The notes under the pieces were generated by a model. That model saw only the letters and a program-made list of their open reading frames with translations, had not been told where the DNA came from and searched no databases. A stretch of DNA of 64,000 nt. Origin: Cryptomeria japonica (taxonomy: Eukaryota; Streptophyta; Pinopsida; Cupressales; Cupressaceae). The first letter of the stretch is position 1. Each line of letters begins with the position of its first letter. The DNA lies in NCBI RefSeq assembly GCF_030272615.1, contig NC_081409.1, positions 20,774,260-20,838,259 on the forward strand, written 5' to 3'. Below, one piece after another: positions 1 through 9,944 of the stretch. A program made the translations under genes and the position numbers.

Positions 1-2
1 AT

Positions 3-502
3 TGTTATGCATGCAACAAGTTTAGACATAGAGCGTCTGAATGCAGGTCTGTTATGAACAACACTGGAAGATATCCTCAGAGGACTCAAGGAGTTGGTCC
101 GGAACTGTTTGTGAACTGGAATCCCAACCGGTTTAATACCTTTAATCAATAGTCAGGTAGCGGTGGCTATCAAGCGGCAACTGGATGGAGAGAAAACTAT
201 TTGATTTGTCATTGTCATGGTCACACTGCTGCAACATGCAGGAGGAAGAACAGTAACATGAATAATGGACCATGGAGAGCACCTGGAATGGTCTGCTATC
301 ATTGCAACAAATTGGGTCACATTACCAGATTCTACGGAGAAGAAAGAATATATCAAATGACATACCGGTCACTCCAGAAGGAAAGATTGATATTGAAACT
401 ATTCAAGCATATATGAACAAAACCTGGAAAAAGAAACCAGGAGTGTTGCAAGAAGAACCGGCTTATGCACCTAGTGTGGAAATTTCAGAATCGACAAACT
501 AA
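3..502 (+). pseudogene. NA1 ORF1 tail: degenerate tandem zinc-knuckle (nucleocapsid-like) protein
   Basis: Reading frame 3 from the window edge gives a CCHC-type knuckle (CYACNKFRHRASEC), an in-frame stop near 150, a degenerate CHCHGHTAATC motif, then CYHCNKLGHITRFY, in which the last Cys is Tyr. A frameshift near 345 moves the reading to another frame that ends at 502 after a Lys-rich stretch. Zinc knuckles of this type bind RNA in retroelement Gag proteins. The upstream part is outside the window. Homologous knuckle arrays lie at the same place in NA2 and NA4, each ending a few hundred bases before ORF2. Decayed. Confidence 0.6.
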
Positions 503-943
503 GCATCAGAAAAGCTTAGGGGGAGCAAACGGTGAAATATCTTCAACCCTCGGTTGACACTGGTAAAAGACAACCGGTATGAGATACCTGTCAGTCGGTA
601 GAAGACCAAAAATGGTAAAAGGTAAATTAGGGTTTACCCCCTAATAGTGGAGCATTTATTATGGTAGGTGGAGAACCTATTTAAAAGGAATTTTTTAAAT
701 CATTTCCCACTTATCATTTTTCGAGTGAAGAAGTTTTTCAAGTTTAGAGAGAAGAAAAGTGATTTACACTGCGATTCAAAGAATTTATCAAAATCCTAAA
801 GAAGAATCTGAGGCAATCATCTGTTGGAGAAGTGCAGAATGCAAAGTGGTATTTCAGTAACCGAAGGAGTGTGAAGCGAAGTTCAATTTTTGAAGCCCTA
901 AATTTTGATCTACGAAGGTATTTTTCAAAATTCCCTATTTATC
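503..943 (+). promoter_or_regulatory. NA1 ORF1-ORF2 spacer: PPT-like tract, telo-box and TATA-like box
   Basis: This non-coding spacer holds a polypurine-like gcttagggggagc (514-526) just after the ORF1 stop, then a telo-box-like aaattagggttt (624-635) and a TATA-like tatttaaaagg (678-688), about 255 bp before the ORF2 start. The same order recurs upstream of ORF2 in NA2 (telo-box, TATA-like and PPT-like), NA3 and NA4. What is seen is the motif order; promoter function is inference. Confidence 0.45.
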
Positions 944-3900
944 ATGGCTTCCGCATCACATGCTAGCTCTACTTCACCCATTGATTCTATGGACTTTATT
1001 CAACGAAAGTCAAAATACAATGCCCTGTCTCAAATACCCACTGGTGTTATAGTAGAAGAAGGCATTTCTGATTACATAGACTATAAAATCAAAGACCTAG
1101 GGTCTCTTGTGATCCACTCCCAGTTAAGTTTGTTCTGCACGAAGGATAAGAAGATTAAACCAGAATTCATCATTCTGGAAAAGAAGAAACTTCACAATGC
1201 AGTCTATTTTCTTGAAGAATTTTTGGATGATCACATTTGCATTATTCTAAGTAGGGTACAGGGTGATAAGATGTACTTAGAATGGATGCATGATATCACA
1301 CCTGAAGCGGTTCATGCCGTCACCAGTTTCTGTAACACAGGGGAAGTGCCAGCCCTAAGGAATGTCAGCAAGACTGAAATGTCCAAGCTCACTGGTTCAG
1401 CGAGCGACTCACATGGAATGGCTATCAGCTCAATCAAGGACGATCTGGTCAAGTATGCCTACATGGTGATAGTTTACCAGATGTTCTCTGCTAGTAGAAT
1501 TAATTTTGTCTCTACTGTAGCAGTAAATGCCACTTACAAGATGATCAAGGAAGATACATCGTTTGATCTGTGCACTTGTATGCAAAGACAACTTCCGTTG
1601 AATCTTAATTCGATCAAACAGGACAATGCACCGAGATTTAAATTCGGACAACTACTGGTTGGGTTGTTCTTTTACTTCCAAGGCTACTTTCTAGGAGTAA
1701 GTGACATTCAATGGTCTACTGACCAACTGGTGACAAAGAAAATCAAGGAAAGTCTACAAGCGGTTGGAACCGGCTATCCAGAAGTGCTGAACAAATACTT
1801 TGATGAGTTCAGATGCAATATGAGCCAAAGGATAAGAATATCCGGTGATATAGTCAAAAAGTATGGGGAAGACATCTTCTTCACCATCAAAGTAGATGAA
1901 TGCATAATGGAGGCCATTGAGCCCAGACAGGAAGAAGTGGAACCAATGGGATATGAGGTAATGAATGACATGTTAGATGGGTATGCCTCTACCCTAATCG
2001 CCTCGCCCCTTGATCCTAAGGCAAAGAGAACCGACACCTATTTGGAAAGGGTTACACCAGTTGTAGAACCCTCAGTAAAGAAAGGAAAGGCAGTACCTTC
2101 AGCATCGGCACTGGTTACTGCAGCCAGTCCCAACGTGACCAAGTAGTCACTAGCTAAGAAGAAACCAGAAGCAACACCTACCAAAGTCTTTGAGAGGAAG
2201 CAAAAGACAAAAAGCAATACACCGGACTCAAAGGACACTGTCTCTGAAGAAAAGCCTAAAAAGACTAGGCAAGCAAGGAAAAAGAAAAAGAGTGAACCGC
2301 CATCATCTGCACTGGTAAATATTGATATTTCTTCTTACAAACCTTTGACACATTGTCAAAAAACTATAAAGAATATTAGGAGAAAATTGGTGAATGATTT
2401 AATTAATTGTTTTGATGACTTCAATGATGATGAAAAGGAAGAAGTTGAACAGGAAATCATTAAGTATTTGTGTGTTAATGACCAGTCACCTTCAGAAATT
2501 ACATCTGAGACATCGGATTCTTTGTATAATTCTTTAGACAACAAATGGCACATTTCCATAGAGAAGAAACAAGAAATAAGGGAGAAAGTATTTGCCCAAT
2601 ACTTTCCTGACCTGTCCAATTCTGAGCTATTTGAAGTCATTAACCAAAACAATGGGCTCTTCTTCACTAGAAGGAGAAGACTCTGGTTATTAGAAGGGAG
2701 AATTGATGATGTTGAAAAAGACACTCATCTTCATATGACAACTGCTGTACATACTCATGAAGTGCGTCAAGCCAACAAGAAGGCTGAGCAAGAACCAGAA
2801 ATATCAAAACTGGATGAAGTATATGATAGTGAAGGGGAACCAGTCACTGAACAAATAGAACCCATTTACGTTGACGCCTTAGATGGTGAAAAAGTTACTC
2901 AGGGTACACCATCAGAAGGAACAGGAGAGGAGAAGCAGACAGAAGAAGAAAAGAAGCAACAGGAAGCAAAAAAAAAGAAATAGGCAGATGAAGAGGATAA
3001 GAGAAAAGAGGAGGAAAAGAGGAAAGAGGAAAGAAGAAAGAGGAAGAGGATAAGAGAAAAGAGGAGGAAAAGAGGAAAGAGGAAGAGGATAAGAGAAAAG
3101 AGGAGAAAAAGAAGAAAGAGGAAGAGGATAAGAGAAAAGAGGAGGAAAAGAGGAAAAAGGAAGAGGATAAGAGAAAAGAAGAGGAGAAGAAGAGAAGAGA
3201 AGAGGAAACTAAGAAACAAGAGGAAGAGAAGAAGAAGAAGGAAGAGGAAAAGAAAGAAGAGGAGAAGTGAAAAGAGGAAGAGAAGAAACAGGAAGAGGAG
3301 AAGAGGAAGAAGGAAGAGGAGAAGAAGAAGGATGAAGAAGAGACAAAGTGAAAAGATGAAGAGAAGAGACAAGAAGAAGAGAAAAGAAAGAAAGAAGAAG
3401 AGGAGTAGAGAAAGGCTCAAGAAGATAAGCAAAAAGCCAAGGACAAGGAAGCAGTGGTAAAGAGCACACGGGTGGAGACCCCAATGGCAACCGATAGTCA
3501 GGCTAAACTAGTTGACATTACTAGTCCCATTGACCTCCAGTCTGTAAATGAATCAGAGTTGCTGCAGAGCATTAAGGTTGCTCAAGAACACCTGGAAGTG
3601 ATACGGAGGAAAAAGGAGCAAGATGTGATCCAAGCTGCGGTGGACACTCTTACTGGTTTGATACCTGGTACGAACCTTCCTAGTACCGATTCCTCACTTG
3701 CACAATTGAAGCTCCTATGCACAGTTGTAGAAGACAAGGTACAAAGTTTGGAAGAGGTTGCAGAAGAAAATGCCAAGAAGAAACATCAAAAGGCTCTGGA
3801 AACTACCTTGGTGAGAAAGTTAACAGAGCTCTAGTCTGATCTTCAGAAGGCATAGAAGGACATTAGAGATGCACTGGATGAGGGCAATATACTACTCAGC

Positions 3901-4332
3901 AAGATTTGCCAACCTCATTTATTTTGTGATGATGTGCTCACTCAGAAGGACAAACTACAAACTGATATGCAGTCATTTATTAGCACCTTCAAGATGCCAT
4001 ATGACTCCACATATGGCCAAACTGCTCACCGGTTTCAACTTTAGTCTGCAAGAATCGAGGCAGAGATATGCAACCAGACATGAAATTTGCAGGAACTTCA
4101 ACTGGTCCTACTGCCAAGACTGTAAATTCTCCAGAAATGCTACCTCAATATAGATGCCCTAATGGTTACTCAAGACATGAGTACCATGGATGTCATGGAA
4201 GAACAAGTCTCCTAGATGCAGATAGAGAAAGAGGTGGCTACCTCCCTTCTTGAGTCATGGTCCTTATCCATGAAGCAATTTTTGGAGGACTTTAAATCAG
4301 TTTTTGACAAGTTTTACTCTTTACTGTCATAA
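944..4332 (+). pseudogene. NA1 ORF2: large novel retroelement protein, about 1100 residues, lightly broken
   Basis: I chose ATG 944 because all four copies begin with Met-Ala-Ser at this point. The frame runs from 944 to 2983 with one stop (2144-2146), passes a Glu/Lys-rich stretch with stops and shifts, and shows further coding pieces (3454-3834, about 3869-4250) to a final stop near 4332. Residues 1-400 align by eye with NA2-NA4: an LSRV motif, a Gln-Met/Ser-Arg-x-Asn block, an Asp-Leu-Cys motif, then FG(N/Q)L followed by a hydrophobic stretch, and a later VDE motif. The second half is charged, probably coiled coil. No polymerase, protease or integrase motif. It loosely recalls large ORFs of unknown function annotated as putative plant transposon proteins; I cannot confirm homology. 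Confidence 0.6.
2930..3425 (+). repeat. Glu/Lys/Arg-rich purine repeat inside NA1 ORF2
   Basis: Nearly pure purine DNA built of imperfect repeats of aagaggaagag-like units encodes runs of Glu, Lys and Arg, a charged helix or coiled coil in ORF2. Stops and frame changes inside suggest slippage. The complementary strand shows a long Leu/Phe/Ser-rich reading frame that is only a by-product. Confidence 0.7.
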
Positions 4333-4369
4333 ACACTTATTATTTTAATACTAATGAAACAGGGGTTAG

Positions 4370-5177
4370 TGTTGGCATATGCACACTCCAATGAGACATT
4401 GTAGGTGATTGAAGGTTTTGTCATTGATGGAAACCTTACAGTCCTATGGCACCGGCAAGGCATCATACCAGAAAGGCATTACACCGGCAAGTTAGTGCAC
4501 TGGCATCAGCAGATCACACTCTACACCAACACTCAGGACACTGGCACTGGCGCAAAGAAAGGAAGTATACCGACACAGAGGCCGACAGGATTTTGTTATA
4601 TTATATTATGTTTATTATTTTGTTATATTATATATAAAAGAGATCATTATAGACATTTTGAAATGAAGTAAGAAAGAAGTTAAGAAAGTGATGTATGCGA
4701 AATATTAAGGCAGACCTATTATGCGAAATATAGGTTAAAGGGTTTATGTAAGAAGCAGAGCAGGAATCGGTACTGAATCAGGCATTATAGATGCTATTGT
4801 AAAGCAGTACAAGATATTGGATTTGTATAATCCACATTGTAAGTTAGTGAGACTTCCCATTTGAGCAATGAGCTCTAGGCAGTTGGCCTTCCTGCATGTG
4901 CAGGTCCCTATTGTAAGTAATATTCTCTTATTGGCCAGTGAGTGGATATTGTGGGTCACAAATCCCATGGAGGTTTTTCCCACACTGGGTTTCCTTGTTA
5001 CATCCTTGTGTTATGGTGTGCTTTTCATGTGGATGTTCTTAATTCTGTTTATTGCATTATTTCTTGCATACTGGTACACTGCTATAATATGTTCTACATG
5101 TTTTAAGATAAGAAATTATGTAAACCGGTTAGATACTGATTCACCCCCCCCTCTCAGTATCTGTGGGAATCCTAACA
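4370..5177 (+). mobile_element. Solo LTR (Sirevirus-type) in the NA1 3' region
   Basis: Begins TGTTGGCATATGC and ends ATCCTAACA, flanked by a perfect 5-bp target duplication gttag (4365-4369 and 5178-5182). It contains the C-rich terminal hairpin (5131-5162), an ACCGGT-type palindrome and the conserved GGTTTTTCCC block near 4975. There is no internal region, so it is a product of LTR-LTR recombination. A related LTR lies inverted at 32951-33708. Confidence 0.92.
5131..5162 (+). other. C-loop terminal hairpin of the 4370-5177 LTR
   Basis: AGATACTGA and TCAGTATCT form a perfect 9-bp stem around a ttcacccccccctc-type loop. Confidence 0.75.
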
Positions 5178-5365
5178 GTTAGTCTGCAATGTTAATTTTG
5201 ATGTTTTGATGTATACTTTCATGTTATTTCTATTAAGGAGTAGTATACATTGTATTTTCTGCAAAAGGGATAGTGTATATGCTTAGGGGGAGTAATTTTG
5301 ATTATGGCATATTTTTGTTGTAAAACACTTAGATGTCAAAATTTTCCTAAGTGTTGCCATCAATG

Positions 5366-5379
5366 CCAAAGGGGGAGAT
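5366..5379 (+). other. Polypurine tract of NA1
   Basis: The string ccaaagggggagat directly precedes the TGTTGG start of the 3' LTR. This purine tract primes plus-strand DNA synthesis in LTR elements and has the form usual for Sirevirus-type Copia elements. Confidence 0.85.
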
Positions 5380-5407
5380 TGTTGGCATTTTTGATGATTG
5401 ATGCTAT

Positions 5408-6356
5408 TGTTGTGCTCTGTGAAGTGTACCTGTACTTGCAACCACAATGCACTCAATAAATCATTGCAAGCATGGTTAGTAGATTAAATCAATGAAAAGT
5501 AAAACCATAGCTAATTGACTTATTGCCTCCTAGTAAATGCAAGTATGAATTTTGCTCTCAGATCTTAGTATGCAAATTCCAGTGACTTGACTACACTTAG
5601 ATGGAGGATTTGAATGATTAAGATGCATGATCTAGCATGATAGCATGATTAAGCTATATGAATTCATGATTATCCTAGCATGATGAAGCTAAGAGCTAAG
5701 CTGAAATGAGCATGATAACGTTGCTAAAGATGATAAGCTATAAGCTAGATGCCTATAGTAACAATGCAAATGAGATAAAATTGAGCATGAATTAGTAAAG
5801 TAGTTGAATTTGTGAATTGGCCATTTGTTCTCCAAAATAGGGTCTATTTATAGGATTTTCCAAGGCTAGGGGTGAGTTGGCATGAATCAACGGTTGAGAT
5901 TGATCTGAAGATATCAATGGTTAAATTGGAGGAGGATGGCAAAGGGGGTTGGATTAAAGGGAACACTTAGTGACAAGTGTCACAAAGGTTATAGAAGATG
6001 TTGGATGAAAGGGGACAAGGTGGTAGGTAGAATGGGTTAGGTTTAGGAGTGGTAGAAGTTAGGAGAATTTGAATTTAAAAATTCAAATATTAGGAAAATG
6101 GCTAATTAATCTCAACAACTCATGATTTGATTTGTTTTAATTAATTAGGGAATTAGAAGAAATGATTTTGGTGGAGGGAATTAATTAATTTGAATTAATT
6201 AATTAAAGGGGTGAAATGAAATGAACCTATTTAATAAATCCTTAGATTTATTAATAAGTAGATGAAAAGGGAAATTTAATTAAATTGGGGAGGAGAGATT
6301 AATTAAATAATTGCTTATTTAATTAATTATCTTCAGACCATTTTTAGGTGTATACA
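5408..6356 (-). mobile_element. Solo LTR of another (probably Gypsy) family inside the NA1 3' LTR
   Basis: Flanked by a perfect 5-bp duplication gctat (5403-5407 and 6357-6361). On the minus strand it starts TGTATACACCTAAAAATGG and is rich in ttaattaa blocks. A relative at 14091-15117 starts TGTAGACACCTAAAATTAAC, also on the minus strand. No coding capacity. Removing it and one target repeat joins the NA1 LTR smoothly. Confidence 0.88.
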
Positions 6357-7444
6357 GCTATGATTGTCATTGATAGACACACACTTGATTTGAGATCACT
6401 TTTTGTATGTATGAGTTAAAGCTCAACTAGTATTTGTTCCAACCGGTATGATGTATTATAGTCTTTAGACTATCGGTGTTTTGCAGAAAGTGTTTACCGA
6501 TCTCAAGCAGTATGAAGACCCCAAGCGGTTCGAGGATCTCAAGCAGTACGAAGGAACGAAGCAGCACAACTCATATTTCCCAATCTTCATTTTGTCAAAC
6601 CGGCAACCGGTATTTTTCTTAAACCGGTATTTTGTATGAACCGGTAATACTCTTTGATGAGTTACCAACCGGCATTTTGTGATGAGTTACCATCCACCGA
6701 TTGTTTGGCGGTGCATTTGTGTTGTGTTACCAAAATTGTCCAGATGCATTGAACCTAGGAAATTGTATTGTAATCCTATTGGACCGACATGAAATCAGAT
6801 TCCTTTATAAGGACATCATGTCTAGGGTTTTATGTTGTTGCTAGGGTTTAAGGTGGTTGATGAGTTTTTGTAAGTGTGAATATAGAAGAGAAGTTCAGGT
6901 CTGTGAGAAAAAGTAGAGTGTGAATGTGTTGAAGACTGAAGTAATGCTGGAATGCATTAGGAATGAGCTATAAAGGATCTAACCAAGCAATCTGTGCTAT
7001 TTTCTAGATCACTCACTTGTTGATTACTCACATCTTCGACAAGTTTGAAGCCCTTAACTGGGTAGGCCCAAAAGCCTTTTGTAAATCCTCTAATAAGGTG
7101 GTTCACATCTGTGGATCTAAAATACTCTAGCAAGGTAGTCTTTAATCAGACTTATCTCCTAACAGAGATTGAGATTCCTAACAGGATCTGTTCTGGCAAA
7201 GAACATTGTATGACCTTAACCGGTTTGGTTCCTATTTTGCAGATAGTTACTTGTGAGTTTCATCTCACCGTGGTTTTTCCCATTTGGGTTTCCACGTCAA
7301 AATCTCTTGTGTTATGGTGATTGTGCTTCTGTGGGTGAATTATTTGCTATTTTGTTTGCATGTGTCCTAACCGGTTTGTTTGCTAAACCGTTTTACCAGT
7401 TTACTGCTAGACTAGTAAAGTGTTTAAGTACAGAGATTTTTGGC

Positions 7445-7477
7445 ATACTAATTCACCCCCCCCCCCTCTCTTAGTAT
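7445..7477 (+). other. C-loop terminal hairpin of the NA1 LTR
   Basis: ATACTAA pairs with TTAGTAT around a C12-13 run; 7-bp stem. Confidence 0.7.
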
Positions 7478-7483
7478 TCATCA

Positions 7484-9724
7484 ATTGTGAGAAGCATGGG
7501 ATAAGGAGACACTTATCTGCACCCTAGACACCTCAACAAAATGGAGTTGTGGAAGGAAAGAACATAACTATCTTGGATGTGGCTAGAACTATGATGATAG
7601 AAGCTAGTCTGCCTCATATCTATTGGAGAGAAGTTGTGAGCATGATGATATACACATTCACCAAAGTTCATATCAAAGGAGACACTGATAAGACACCTTA
7701 TCAGTTATGGTTTGGTCATACCCCTACAGTTAAGTATTTTAGAATCTTTGGTAGTAAATGCTATATTAGAAGAGATGATTCCATTGGAAAGTTTGATCCT
7801 AGATGTGATGAAGGAATATTTCTTGGTTATTCTAATGAAAGAAAAGCATATAGATGTTATAACAAAAGATTGCGGAGAATTGTGGAGAGCACTAATGTCA
7901 AGGTGGATGAGCAGAACAAAAATCAAATCAGAACTTATGGGAGAGAACCGACAGTGGAAATGATTATAACTGAATCAGTAGCAGCTACACCAGAACAAAA
8001 TGTTGAACCAATTACTCCGATACTATCAACAAATTCAACAGTAACTGAAGATCACAGAAGAGGAACAAAAAATTAGAAGACTCCTAAGTATGTAAGGTTG
8101 AATCATTCAAAAGATTAGATCATTGGAGACAAGAACAAAGGAGTGATGACAAGAAGAAGGTTGGCAGCTGATGAGGTATGTTTATTTTCTCATGTTGAAT
8201 CGATATCGGTAATTGAAGCATGTAAAGATGAATGCTGGATGAAAGCTATGGAAGAGGAATTGGATCAGATAAAAAATAATAATACATGGACTTTAGTTCC
8301 TCGGCCTAAAAATAAGAATGTTATTGGAACTAAATGGGTTTATAGAAACAAATTGAATGAAGATGGACAAGTTGCGAGGAATAAGGTTAGATTGGTTTGT
8401 AAAGGATATTCTCAAAAGGAAGGAATTGATTATGATGAAACCTTTGCTTTGGTAGCTAGGATTGAAGTTGTAAGATTACTTCTTACCTATGCTGTGCATA
8501 AGAACTACAAGGTTTATCAAATGGATAAGTGTGCATTTCTGAATGGAGATCTTGAAGAGGAAGTTTACATTGAGCAGCTTGATAGATTTTCACTTTTAGA
8601 TGACAATAACATGGTTTGTAGGTTAAGGAAAGCTTTATATGGATTGAAACAAACCCCTAGAGCTCGGTATGCAAGGTTGGATAAATATCTTTTGAAGCTT
8701 GGTTTCACTAAAGGTAATGTTGACAGTAATTTATATTATAAGATCACTGATGATGACATATTTATTGTTGAAGTCTTTGTTGATGATATCATTTTTGGAG
8801 GTGAAGATAAGTTGTGTATGGAATTATTTAATAATATGAAGAATTAATTTGAGATGTCTATGATTCGGGAGATGAAATTTTTCTTAGGTTTGCAGATTAC
8901 TCAGACTGATAAAGGTATTTTCATCTATCAAACTAAATATGCTAGAGAGCTACTGAAGAAATTTGGTATGGAAAATTCTAAACCGGTTGGTAGTCCTATG
9001 GTTACAAGTGAGAAATTGACAAAGAAAGATGTATCAACATCAGTAAATCCCACAAGGTACAAGTCTATGATTGGAGGTTTGTTATATTTGACTCAGACTA
9101 GACCGGTTATAATGAATGCATTTTGTATTGTATCAAGATATCAGAGTGATCATAGAGAGAGTCATGAGAGTGTGGTGAAAAGGATTAGTCGGGTATTTGC
9201 AAGGAGCAACTAAATATGGTTTATGATATCCTAAAGATGATAGTTTTACACTATGTGCATACACATATGCAAATTGGGCTGGGGATGTTGATGAATAGAA
9301 GAGCACATCTAGTGGAGCTTTCTTTCTTGGAAAGAAACTTGTTTCATGGATAAGCTAGAAGCAGTCATGTACTTCTTTATCTACTGCTAAAGTTGAGTAT
9401 GTTGCTACTACTACTAACTATACACAAGTCTTATGGATGAAGCAAATGTTGAAGGATATAAGGGTGGACTGTAATGAACTAGTAGTTATTCATTGTGATA
9501 ACTTTGTTGCTATTGACATATTAAAAAATCTAGTATTTCATTCTAAGACAAAGCACATATCTATCAAGTACAACTTTTTGAAGAAGGTGGAAGCAAATGA
9601 AGTCCGACTGGTTTATGTGAACACTAAAGAGAAGATATCAGGCATTTTCACTAAACCTTTGCCTAAGGAATCATTTGAGTACTTCAAAGACAGATTGGGG
9701 GTTTCCGCCCCTCCAGTAGAGACT
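7484..9724 (+). pseudogene. S1: Sirevirus-type Copia pol fragment (integrase end, RT, RNase H)
   Basis: The reading begins in mid-integrase (CEKHGIRRHLSA, then VVERKN-like). Integrase C-terminal part to about 8074, then RT (8143-8847) with KWVYRNK, YQMD and the catalytic FVDDIIFGG; one residue is missing in the usual MDVK motif, which reads MDKCAF. RNase H follows (8854-9724) and ends in IFTKPLPKESF. Stops at 8074, 8845 and others, plus a frameshift near 9190, make it dead. The 5' part is missing because NA1 sits in the integrase. Close in sequence to S2 at 52962-59351. VDDIIFGG and the adjoining tracts suggest the Sirevirus branch. Confidence 0.9.
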
Positions 9725-9944
9725 TGAGTGATGTTGATTGGCATCAGTTTGGTATGCATTATCAAAGCTACTATTTATTCCGGATTGATGTGGTGATGCT
9801 ACTACTCAGGGAGAATAGTCAGTTGTGTGGTTCAGAGGTTATGATTCATCTTTGATATTTATGTCAGATTTTGGGCATTTATGTCAAAGGGGGAGAGATA
9901 TATGTGAAAAACTGAGCTTAACGGAAACATCGGTCAAAGGGGAG
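9725..9944 (+). other. S1 3' non-coding region with two polypurine tracts
   Basis: After the pol stop there is a spacer with two purine tracts, tcaaagggggagaga near 9887 and tcaaaggggag at 9934-9944. Duplicated polypurine tracts are a known trait of Sirevirus-type elements. The second one directly precedes TGTTGG, as an LTR start should, but what follows is not an ordinary LTR start. Confidence 0.7.

Larger units (their letters stand above)
1..7483 (+). mobile_element. NA1: non-autonomous Sirevirus-like LTR element, 5'-truncated by the window edge
   Basis: The window opens inside this element. Order on the plus strand: tail of a zinc-knuckle ORF1, a spacer with promoter-like motifs, the large ORF2, a polypurine tract and a 3' LTR. 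No protease, integrase, RT or RNase H is seen. The 3' LTR ends at 7483, and directly after it the integrase reading of a Copia element starts in mid-domain, so NA1 inserted into that Copia element; the right copy of its target duplication should be attgt (7484-7488), while the left copy lies outside the window. Two later solo LTRs sit inside NA1. Boundaries on the right are well supported; membership in a non-autonomous family is inferred from NA2-NA4. Confidence 0.75.
5380..7483 (+). mobile_element. NA1 3' LTR (Sirevirus-type)
   Basis: Starts TGTTGGCATTT right after the polypurine tract and ends at 7483 with ...tattcatca, next to integrase coding sequence of another element. A foreign solo LTR (5408-6356) interrupts it after 28 bases; without that and its target repeat the LTR is about 1.15 kb. 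A cluster of ACCGGT/CCGG palindromes lies at 6597-6680, the conserved GTGGTTTTTCCC block near 7268, and the C-loop hairpin at 7445-7477. Short ORFs inside have no support. Confidence 0.85.

Noticed and set aside
905-943. Earlier start for NA1 ORF2 at 905
   Set aside because: The other three copies begin at Met-Ala-Ser, which matches ATG 944; residues upstream are not conserved, and 905 is not an ATG.
2899-3432. Long minus-strand Leu/Phe/Ser-rich reading frame
   Set aside because: It is the complement of the purine repeat encoding Glu/Lys in NA1 ORF2; low complexity explains its openness.
4405-5177. Small open frames at 4405-4671 and 4868-5182
   Set aside because: Both fall in the solo LTR with proven target repeats and have no protein motif.
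7111-7474. Hydrophobic small open frames
   Set aside because: Within the NA1 3' LTR, overlapping the conserved GGTTTTTCCC block and C-loop hairpin; not coding.
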